Positions 7,625 to 13,263 of a stretch of DNA of 13,654 nt are shown here, piece after piece. Source of the DNA: Lachnospiraceae bacterium. Its GTDB lineage: Bacteria > Bacillota > Clostridia > Lachnospirales > Lachnospiraceae. How positions within the stretch are numbered: position 1 is the stretch's first letter; the number at the start of each line of letters is the position of its first letter. A model generated the notes under the pieces. The model ran no database searches, had not been told where the DNA came from, and saw nothing but the letters and a program-made list of their open reading frames with translations. The stretch is taken from contig JAGCRJ010000258.1 of the NCBI GenBank assembly GCA_017964745.1, forward strand, positions 1 to 13,654, written 5' to 3'. Both the position numbers and the translations under genes were made by a program.

Positions 7625-8560
7625 ATGGCATATAATCTTAAAGAGGAAATGAATAAAAAAGAACGCTTCAATCCCGGACACAGACTCTGTGCCGGATGCG
7701 GAGCGGGAATCGTCTGCCGTGCGATGATGCGTGCCGTGGATGAAAATGACAAGGCTGTCATATGCAATGCGACCGGATGCCTTGAGGTTTCATCCTTCCA
7801 GTATCCATACACCGCATGGGATGATTCGTATATACACACTGCATTTGAAAATGCTTCATCAACCGCATCGGGTGTATGCGCTGCGGTCGAAGTCATGAAG
7901 AGAAAGGGCAAGATAAATCCCGATACCAATTACAAGATCCTTGTCATCGGCGGTGACGGAGGAACCTACGATATCGGTTTCCAGTCTCTTTCCGGAGCTC
8001 TCGAAAGAGGACATGACTTTACATATTTCTGCTATGACAACAATGCATATATGAACACCGGAACGCAGAGATCTTCCGCAACTCCGAGATTTGCTGCGGC
8101 GACCACAACCCCTTCCGGCGTTGAATCTGTAGGTAAGAAGCAGGATCAGAAGGATCTTACCCAGATAGTTGTGGCTCACGGTGTACGTTATGCCGCACAG
8201 ACCACTCTCTTCGGAAACCTGAAGGATTTCAGCGAGAAGGCTCATCGTGCGATCTACACCGAGGGACCTACTTTCGTTAATGTCCTTACTCCCTGCCCCA
8301 GGGGATGGGGATATCCCCAGGAGGACCTGATCACCATCTGCAAGGCAGCCATCGATACCTGTGTATGGCCTCTCTATGAGGTTGTTGACGGTGAATACAG
8401 ACTTACATATGAACCCAAAAAGAAACTCCCTGTTGAGGATTTCATGAAGCTTCAGACCAGATTCGCCCACTGCTTTAAGCAGGGCAACGAATGGACTCTC
8501 GAAGCTGCACAGAAGTATGTAGACAAAAAGTGGGAAGATCTCCTTTCCAAGTGTAAGTAA
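7625..8560 (+). CDS. porB: 2-oxoacid:ferredoxin oxidoreductase, beta subunit (TPP-binding)
   Basis: The beta subunit holds thiamine diphosphate and the proximal [4Fe-4S] cluster. Its 311 residues are slightly short of the roughly 320 of related PorB proteins. Candidate cluster ligands are all present: C22 and C25 in 'RLCAGCGAG', C52 in 'ATGCLE' and C224 in 'TPCPRGW'. The thiamine-diphosphate/Mg motif starts at G109-G110-D111-G112 and ends with 'YDNNAYMNTGTQRS' (137-150), as expected. The C-terminal part includes 'PVEDFMKLQTRFAH', typical of pyruvate-type beta subunits. The ribosome binding site GAGAGG (7611-7616) overlaps the porA end. The gene looks intact. Its stop at 8560 lies within the ribosome binding site of the next gene. 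Confidence 0.93.
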   Translation: MAYNLKEEMNKKERFNPGHRLCAGCGAGIVCRAMMRAVDENDKAVICNATGCLEVSSFQYPYTAWDDSYIHTAFENASSTASGVCAAVEVMKRKGKINPDTNYKILVIGGDGGTYDIGFQSLSGALERGHDFTYFCYDNNAYMNTGTQRSSATPRFAAATTTPSGVESVGKKQDQKDLTQIVVAHGVRYAAQTTLFGNLKDFSEKAHRAIYTEGPTFVNVLTPCPRGWGYPQEDLITICKAAIDTCVWPLYEVVDGEYRLTYEPKKKLPVEDFMKLQTRFAHCFKQGNEWTLEAAQKYVDKKWEDLLSKCK

Positions 8561-8570
8561 GGAGGCGGAT

Positions 8571-9476
8571 ATGTCAAAACAACTTTTCAGTAATGACCAC
8601 ATAATCAGCTGGCTCCAGTACTTTTCGGCAAATACCGATATCGATCTCGAGCATGTCAAGATCCTCGATATCACCAGAAAGAACAAGAACCTGATCCCCA
8701 CCGTCGAAGCACACCGCTGCACTCTCGTATTTACCGAGGCGGGAGACCAGGACATCTTCTACCGCATGTGGAGCGTCGGACTCGGCGAGTGCGAGGTCAT
8801 CTATAACGAAGGCTCCGAGCCTGTCGGTGAGATCAAGAGAAAACTCGTTGCCGATATGATCGACCGCGGCATCAATGCGAGTGCCGGAATGATCGTCCTC
8901 AATCCCAATGCACGTTCCGTCATCAAGTTCGGAATGGACAACAAGAATTTTGCGACCGGCTCCGTCAAGTATGTCGGAAGCGAGATCCGTTCCGTCATCC
9001 TTTCCAAGATGCAGGTTGCTGAAAATAAGAACTACTGTGTCATCTCCGGTGAATCCATCGCCGTTGAGACCGCAATGCTCTGCGGAGAGGGATCCGTTAT
9101 CGCAGTTGAGTACAAGGAGAGCGACCGTGAGACCCTTGAGGAGAATGTGGGAAAGTTCGGACTTAAGAATATCTCCATAGTCGATCATGTCGATGCGAAG
9201 ACCATGAAGGATCTTCCCGTTCCCGACTGCACGATGCTTGTCGCAAGTGCGAGCATGGAGCAGGAGATCTCATATCTCACACAGATCAATCCCAATATGG
9301 AATTCGTTATCTATACACTCGATTTCAGGGTTGCAGCTTCAATGAGGGATATCCTCTCGAGATTCGGAATGAACGAAGTGAACATCATCCAGATCTCAGT
9401 TTCGAAGCTCAATTCCAAGAATCTCTTCGAGTCACAGCCCGCACCCTGGATCATATCCGCAAAAGCGGGAGAGTGA
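8571..9476 (+). CDS. CbiE/CbiT (CobL)-like protein, N-truncated with eroded SAM loop; function unknown
   Basis: This 301-residue protein is co-transcribed with the oxidoreductase genes: the strong ribosome binding site AAGGAGGC (8559-8566) overlaps the porB stop. By eye it resembles the precorrin-6Y C5,15-methyltransferase CobL/CbiET. Residues 30-112 resemble the second half of CbiE. Residues 127-298 resemble CbiT, with 'VGSEIRSVILSKM' (135-147) before the Rossmann fold, 'VIAVEYKESDRETLEENVGKFGL' spanning 176-198 with E180 at the SAM-ribose position, 'VDAKTMKDLPVPD' at 207-219, and the C-terminal 'NIIQISVSKL' and 'PAPWIISAKAG'. The first half of CbiE is missing. The glycine-rich SAM loop (normally DIGAGTGS-like) reads 'VISGESIAVE' at 157-166, about two residues shorter. 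It may be a pseudoenzyme or an enzyme with a new substrate. No cobalamin gene is near. The family call is moderately sure; the role is unknown. Confidence 0.7.
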   Translation: MSKQLFSNDHIISWLQYFSANTDIDLEHVKILDITRKNKNLIPTVEAHRCTLVFTEAGDQDIFYRMWSVGLGECEVIYNEGSEPVGEIKRKLVADMIDRGINASAGMIVLNPNARSVIKFGMDNKNFATGSVKYVGSEIRSVILSKMQVAENKNYCVISGESIAVETAMLCGEGSVIAVEYKESDRETLEENVGKFGLKNISIVDHVDAKTMKDLPVPDCTMLVASASMEQEISYLTQINPNMEFVIYTLDFRVAASMRDILSRFGMNEVNIIQISVSKLNSKNLFESQPAPWIISAKAGE

Positions 9477-9479
9477 GAA

Positions 9480-9524
9480 TCTTAAGAAAGTCTTAAGGCG
9501 TGGCAAAGATAATTGATGTATAAT
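9480..9524 (+). promoter_or_regulatory. Putative promoter with tandem TCTTAAG operator upstream of the acyltransferase cassette
   Basis: TCTTAAG occurs twice (9480-9486 and 9491-9497), 11 bases apart centre to centre. A perfect TATAAT (9519-9524) begins 21 bases after the second copy. No good -35 is seen, which fits a regulator-dependent promoter. The arrangement is like the 7-base direct repeats with 4-base spacers bound by OmpR/PhoB-family regulators; CTTAAG-N5-CTTAAG differs by one base per half from the published CiaR repeat TTTAAG-N5-TTTAAG. The repeats and -10 are visible; binding is inferred. Confidence 0.5.
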
Positions 9525-9539
9525 ACCTTAGAAGATGTC

Positions 9540-9568
9540 GGGACCGGAAAAGCCCTTTGTCCGGTCCC
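9540..9568 (+). terminator. Perfect 8-bp hairpin between the por operon and the acyltransferase gene
   Basis: GGGACCGG (9540-9547) and CCGGTCCC (9561-9568) form a perfect GC-rich stem with a 13-base loop. The following TATACTTTT is only a weak T-tract, so this is either the terminator of the five-gene oxidoreductase operon or a 5' stem of the next transcript. It begins 15 bases after the putative -10 element, that is at about +10 of a transcript from that promoter. Confidence 0.5.
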
Positions 9569-9584
9569 TATACTTTTGGGGTGG

Positions 9585-9593
9585 GGAGAAAGG
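9585..9593 (+). promoter_or_regulatory. Ribosome binding site selecting the GTG start at 9602
   Basis: GGAGAAAGG ends 8 bases before GTG 9602. The frame is open further upstream with TTG (9557) and GTG (9581) options. Only 9602 has both this site and the family-typical N-terminus 'LFNSISFIIFFP' directly after the initiator. Confidence 0.75.
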
Positions 9594-9601
9594 TTTTTGT
9601 C

Positions 9602-11074
9602 GTGCTTTTTAATTCGATCTCTTTTATTATATTTTTTCCTGTCGTCACGCTTTTGTATTTCGTGATCCCTCATAGGTTCAGATATATCTGGCTTCTTATC
9701 GCAAGCTACTATTTCTATATGAATTGGGATGCGAGGTATGCCCTGCTGCTTGCGGGATGCACGCTTGTGACGTATGGCTGCGGTATTCTCCTGGGACGTA
9801 CAGAGAAGAAAAAAAGCAGGAAGGCGCTTCTTGTCCTTTCCCTGCTTCTTATCTTCGGTATTCTGTTCCTGTATAAATACCTCGGATTTTTCATAAACAA
9901 TATCAATCTGGCTTTATCTGCGCTGCATGCGGAAATTCAAATACCCGCGTACAGTCTTGTTCTTCCTGTCGGAATTTCCTTCTATGTATTCCAGGCTGCG
10001 GGATACATCATTGATGTTTACCGCGGTGACCTTGGGCCGGAAAAGAATGTGCTGAAATATGCCGCATTCGTTTCCTTCTTCCCCCAGCTTGTTGCGGGCC
10101 CCATCGAACGCGCGGGAAAGCTTTTGCACCAGTTCGACGAAAAGCATTCCTTTGATGCGGACAGGGTAAAGAACGGACTTCTTCTCATGCTCTGGGGATT
10201 TTTCCTTAAGATGGTGATCTCGGACCGTGTAGCGATATTTGTCGATTCGGTCTACGGAAATTATGAGACATACGGCGGATGGTATCTTGCGATAGCATCA
10301 ATGCTCTTCGGAGTGCAGATCTATTGCGACTTTGCGGGCTATTCGACGATCGCTGTCGGAGCGGCATCCGTGATGGGCTTTACGCTTACCGAGAACTTCC
10401 GTCAGCCCTACCTTGCGGCATCCGTCAGGGATTTCTGGAGAAGATGGCATATATCCCTTACCGGATGGTTCAGGGATTATGTTTATATTCCTCTCGGCGG
10501 AAACAGAAAAGGAAAGATAAGAAGCTCCTTCAATATGCTCTTCGTCTTCCTGCTCAGCGGACTGTGGCACGGTGCGATGTGGAACTATGTTGTCTGGGGC
10601 GGGATAAACGGTCTGTATCTTGTTTTCTCCGGTCTGTTCAAAGGAGTACGTGAAAGGATTGAAAAGGTGATCGGCTGGAAGAGCGATGTCCTTTCAAACA
10701 GGATACTCGGAAGCATAGTCACATTCCTTCTTGTGGACTTTTCATGGATATTCTTCCGTGCACAGGGAACAGATAAAGCGATCGAAATTCTTAAGCAGAT
10801 GATCACCGTCCGCAACATCGGTATCCTGACCGACGGAAGTCTTTATACGCTCGGACTCGACCAGAGAAATTTCTGGTTCATGCTCATCTCCATAGGCGTT
10901 CTTCTTTTCGTGGATATACTTCACGAGAACGGTATCCACGTAAGGGCGTGGCTGGAAAAACAGAATCTGTGGTTCAGGGTTTTATTCCCCGTTCTGCTGA
11001 TCGAAGCGATACTTGTCTTCGGTATCTGGGGAACGGAGTATGATGCCGCCGCATTTATATATTTCAGGTTTTAG
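9602..11074 (+). CDS. Membrane-bound O-acyltransferase (MBOAT), AlgI/DltB-like
   Basis: This is a polytopic membrane acyltransferase of 490 residues that moves acyl groups, usually acetyl, across the membrane onto a polysaccharide or other surface polymer. The start is GTG, giving the classic 'LFNSISFIIFFPVV' beginning of this family. About ten hydrophobic segments are visible. Conserved blocks are 'FFPQLVAGPIER' at about 159-170, 'YCDFAGYSTIA' at about 241-251, 'FWRRWHISLTGWFRDYVYIP' at about 278-297 and 'LLSGLWHGAMWNY' at about 317-329. H323 in the last block is the expected catalytic histidine and H283 the second conserved one. The next gene, two bases downstream, encodes an SGNH-like partner, the usual pairing for alginate or exopolysaccharide O-acetylation systems. 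The polymer is unknown, since no glycan biosynthesis genes lie in the window. Confidence 0.92.
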   Translation: MLFNSISFIIFFPVVTLLYFVIPHRFRYIWLLIASYYFYMNWDARYALLLAGCTLVTYGCGILLGRTEKKKSRKALLVLSLLLIFGILFLYKYLGFFINNINLALSALHAEIQIPAYSLVLPVGISFYVFQAAGYIIDVYRGDLGPEKNVLKYAAFVSFFPQLVAGPIERAGKLLHQFDEKHSFDADRVKNGLLLMLWGFFLKMVISDRVAIFVDSVYGNYETYGGWYLAIASMLFGVQIYCDFAGYSTIAVGAASVMGFTLTENFRQPYLAASVRDFWRRWHISLTGWFRDYVYIPLGGNRKGKIRSSFNMLFVFLLSGLWHGAMWNYVVWGGINGLYLVFSGLFKGVRERIEKVIGWKSDVLSNRILGSIVTFLLVDFSWIFFRAQGTDKAIEILKQMITVRNIGILTDGSLYTLGLDQRNFWFMLISIGVLLFVDILHENGIHVRAWLEKQNLWFRVLFPVLLIEAILVFGIWGTEYDAAAFIYFRF

Positions 11075-11076
11075 AA

Positions 11077-12336
11077 ATGAAGAACAGGATTTTAAAAACA
11101 ATCGTATCATGGGTTTTGTTCATAGCACTTCTCTTAACATCCACCGTTGCCGTGGACCGGTTGCTTCGTGACAAGGAGAACTGCTCGAAGTACGACAGGT
11201 TCTATTCGGAAAAGGAAGACTTTGACGTGCTCTTTTTCGGATCGAGCCGTGTCATCGACGGCGTTGTTCCTCTGCAGTTATGGGAAGAGTACGGCATACG
11301 CTCATACAATATGGCGCAGCATAACGAGAATGTCATCGCATCTTATTGGCAGCTGCAGAATGCGATCAAGTATCATCCTCCCAAGGTGGTCTTTTTCGAC
11401 ATCTCGCTTTTCAGCATAAATGTCATAACACCGGAATCCGATAAGGGACTGCAGGCATATCTCCACAAATCGCTTGATCATATGCCGCTCAGCGTGCTCA
11501 AGATCCGTGCGGTGAATGAACTGACCGACGGCTATGACCTTAATGAATATCTCTTCCCGCTTGCGATCTATCACAACAGATGGAGCTCACTCGGAGAAGC
11601 GGATATCTATGTAACGGCAAATGCATTCATGGGAGGAGAGGACCGCGTCGTTCACGAAGGACAGCCCTATGCCGAATGGGGAGGGGATGAAGCTCTTTCA
11701 AGGGATGCGTTTAATCCCGATATGCTTCATATCGGTGATGTGATCGACCTGTGCAGGGAAAATGACATAGATGTCGTGTTTACATGCGCTCCCGCACCCG
11801 GAATGAGATATCAGTCATACTATTATCCCGCGATCAATTCCTTTGAGGCGTATTTTGAGGAAAAGGGTGTTCCGTTCCTGAACTTTTGCAGGGACGATAC
11901 CTTCCTGAACAACAGGACCGATTATGCGGATTCGACTCATCTGAATCCTTCCGGAAGCAGAAAGCTCACACACGAGATAGGAGAGTACCTTGTCGCTAAT
12001 TATTCCTTCGGCGAAGTCAGCGATAAGCTGCGTAGACAGTGGGACGATGCATACGATACGTATCTGCTCACAAGATCGGCGGAGATACTGGGCTGTATAG
12101 GAAACGGAGATGTCGAAGGATTCCTTTCGCTTGTTTCGGGAACAAAGGAGTACGGCCTCAAGGTTGTCATTCCCTCCGAGGATTACAAGATCGATAAGCA
12201 GATCAAGAACTTTCTGTTCGACATGGGATACTTCCCGGATGATTTCATTGTCGACCCTTCCTCACATACTCTGATGTTCAGGCTGGTCGACAGGAAGAAC
12301 GCGATGATCGTTGCGGAGCTTCGCTGTCCGTACTGA
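11077..12336 (+). CDS. Membrane-anchored SGNH-hydrolase-like protein, probable acyltransferase partner
   Basis: This 419-residue protein has one N-terminal membrane helix (about residues 8-27) and a predicted extracellular domain. The SGNH-type catalytic elements are visible: 'DVLFFGSSRVIDG' at 50-62, with the nucleophile probably S57, and 'YADSTHLNPSGSRKLT' at 283-298, with D285 and H288 as the Asp-x-x-His pair. 'SYNMAQHNENV' at 76-86 and 'VVFFDISLFS' at 104-113 fit the intervening blocks. By analogy with AlgJ/AlgX and DltD it probably transfers the acyl group delivered by the MBOAT protein onto the final polymer. Residues from about 305 to 419 form an extra C-terminal region I do not recognise. 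The ribosome binding site is weak, so translation is probably coupled to the upstream stop (11074). Confidence 0.8.
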   Translation: MKNRILKTIVSWVLFIALLLTSTVAVDRLLRDKENCSKYDRFYSEKEDFDVLFFGSSRVIDGVVPLQLWEEYGIRSYNMAQHNENVIASYWQLQNAIKYHPPKVVFFDISLFSINVITPESDKGLQAYLHKSLDHMPLSVLKIRAVNELTDGYDLNEYLFPLAIYHNRWSSLGEADIYVTANAFMGGEDRVVHEGQPYAEWGGDEALSRDAFNPDMLHIGDVIDLCRENDIDVVFTCAPAPGMRYQSYYYPAINSFEAYFEEKGVPFLNFCRDDTFLNNRTDYADSTHLNPSGSRKLTHEIGEYLVANYSFGEVSDKLRRQWDDAYDTYLLTRSAEILGCIGNGDVEGFLSLVSGTKEYGLKVVIPSEDYKIDKQIKNFLFDMGYFPDDFIVDPSSHTLMFRLVDRKNAMIVAELRCPY

Positions 12337-12380
12337 TACGGTCAGGCAAAGCGGGAAGTGCCGGAGGCCGGGATTATGCG

Positions 12381-12419
12381 CTCCGAAGAACCCGTACAGA
12401 CATGAAAAGTACGCCGGAG
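12381..12419 (+). repeat. Nested inverted repeat downstream of the SGNH-like gene
   Basis: CTCCG (12381-12385) pairs with CGGAG (12415-12419), and CGTAC (12393-12397) pairs with GTACG (12409-12413) inside it. This gives a two-step hairpin in the 265-base gap after the SGNH-like gene. No T-tract follows directly; the first T-rich bases are at about 12436-12444. It could be a weak terminator or a 3' stabilising structure. From 12337 to 12380 I see nothing else. Confidence 0.35.
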
Positions 12420-12459
12420 AAATCCTCTGCAGGCTCTCTTTATGTATGAAAAAAAGAAC

Positions 12460-12487
12460 AAGACAAAAGCCCCGCGTATGATATAAT
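12460..12487 (+). promoter_or_regulatory. Putative promoter of the pantothenate transporter gene (extended -10)
   Basis: TGATATAAT (12479-12487) is a consensus extended -10 element (TG-n-TATAAT). AAGACA at 12460-12465, with a 16-base spacer, matches the -35 consensus in four of six positions. Transcription would start near 12494 and give a leader of about 108 nt. Confidence 0.65.
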
Positions 12488-12493
12488 TCGCTT

Positions 12494-12601
12494 GGATGTA
12501 ATAGTGCATCGGGTTGCGCCGTATCCCGCAAAAAGCTTTCGCGACATGAACGAATGTCGTCTGAGCAACGGAATCGAGGAGCGGCAGCAAAGGAGTGAAA
12601 A
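12494..12601 (+). promoter_or_regulatory. Structured 5' leader of the ECF S-component gene, possible cis-regulatory RNA
   Basis: The leader can form a two-step hairpin: GCTT (12535-12538) with GAGC (12563-12566), a 2x2 internal loop, then GCGACAT (12541-12547) with ATGTCGT (12554-12560) around a GAACGA loop. Upstream, TTGCG (12514-12518) can pair with CGCAA (12527-12531). This competes with CGGG/CCCG (12510-12513 with 12525-12528) and with GTTGC/GCAAC (12513-12517 with 12565-12569). Mutually exclusive helices before AGGAG (12591-12595) suggest regulation. I do not recognise a known riboswitch class. Confidence 0.35.
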
Positions 12602-13204
12602 ATGAATATCAATAACAAGACACAGACTATCGTAGGACTCGGATTGCTCACAGCTATCGTCGTCGTTCTTCAGGCGCTTTCGCTCAGCATTCCCGTGGGT
12701 ATCTTCAGGATCACCCTCGTACTTGTACCCATCATCGTCGGTGCGGCTCTTTACGGAGTATTCGCAGGCGCCTGGCTCGGATTCGTATTCAGCCTTGTCG
12801 TAATGTTTACCGACACAGCTCTTTTCATGGCGGTAAGCGTTCCCGGAACCATCATCACCGTTATGCTCAAGGGTACCATGGCCGGAATCGTTGCAGGACT
12901 TATCTACAAGGCTCTTGCCAAGAAGAATAAGCTTATCGCTGTTCTCCTTGCAGGTGTTGCGGCTCCCGTTACCAATACCGGACTTTTCCTTGTAGGATGT
13001 GCATTGTTCTTTATGGATACCATCAATGAGTGGGCAGCAGCCGCAGGATATGCGAGTGCGGGAAGATTCATGATCTTCGGACTCGTAGGAATGAACTTTG
13101 TCATCGAGCTCATCATCAATCTTGCAATGAGCACCACCATTGTGCAGCTCATCGGAATCGGCAAAAAGAGCGGAGCCGGAGCAGCTGAAAAGAAGGCAGA
13201 ATGA
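12602..13204 (+). CDS. panT: ECF transporter substrate-binding (S) component, probably pantothenate (PanT-like)
   Basis: This small hydrophobic protein of 200 residues has about six membrane segments (roughly 8-28, 34-56, 60-81, 84-103, 112-136 and 158-182). Size and topology fit the S component of an energy-coupling-factor importer, which captures a vitamin and shares the EcfA/EcfA'/EcfT module encoded elsewhere. The substrate call rests mainly on the next gene, a pantothenate kinase (coaX); PanT genes commonly sit beside CoA genes in Firmicutes. The Lys/Ala/Glu-rich C-terminal tail (188-200) is cytoplasmic-like. AGGAG at 12591-12595 sits 6 bases before the ATG. A generic vitamin S component is the alternative, and the symbol is provisional. 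Confidence 0.75.
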   Translation: MNINNKTQTIVGLGLLTAIVVVLQALSLSIPVGIFRITLVLVPIIVGAALYGVFAGAWLGFVFSLVVMFTDTALFMAVSVPGTIITVMLKGTMAGIVAGLIYKALAKKNKLIAVLLAGVAAPVTNTGLFLVGCALFFMDTINEWAAAAGYASAGRFMIFGLVGMNFVIELIINLAMSTTIVQLIGIGKKSGAGAAEKKAE

Positions 13205-13207
13205 TAT

Positions 13208-13241
13208 AAACAGGCGGAGCCTACGGGCTTTGCCTGTTTTT
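13208..13241 (+). terminator. Intrinsic terminator between panT-like gene and coaX
   Basis: AAACAGGC (13208-13215) pairs with GCCTGTTT (13232-13239). Inside it AGCC (13218-13221) pairs with GGCT (13226-13229) around TACG, a UNCG-type tetraloop closed by C-G. The T-tract TTTTT (13237-13241) follows, partly shared with the stem. This is a strong intrinsic terminator design placed only 22 bases before the coaX start, with no room for a promoter between them. Confidence 0.8.
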
Positions 13242-13263
13242 GCTTTAATGAAAGGAGAAAGAT

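Noticed and set aside
7859..8755. Long open frame on the minus strand (298 codons) across porB and the CbiET-like gene
   Set aside because: It spans two well-supported plus-strand genes and the gap between them, and shows no motif or family signature.
9557..9601. TTG (9557) or GTG (9581) start for the acyltransferase
   Set aside because: Neither has a well-placed ribosome binding site; the TTG lies in the hairpin loop, and only GTG 9602 gives the family-typical N-terminus.
12541..12560. Hairpin loop containing ACGA, reminiscent of mini-ykkC (guanidine-II) RNA
   Set aside because: That class needs two hairpins with exact ACGR tetraloops; here there is one six-base loop, and the downstream gene is not a guanidine gene.
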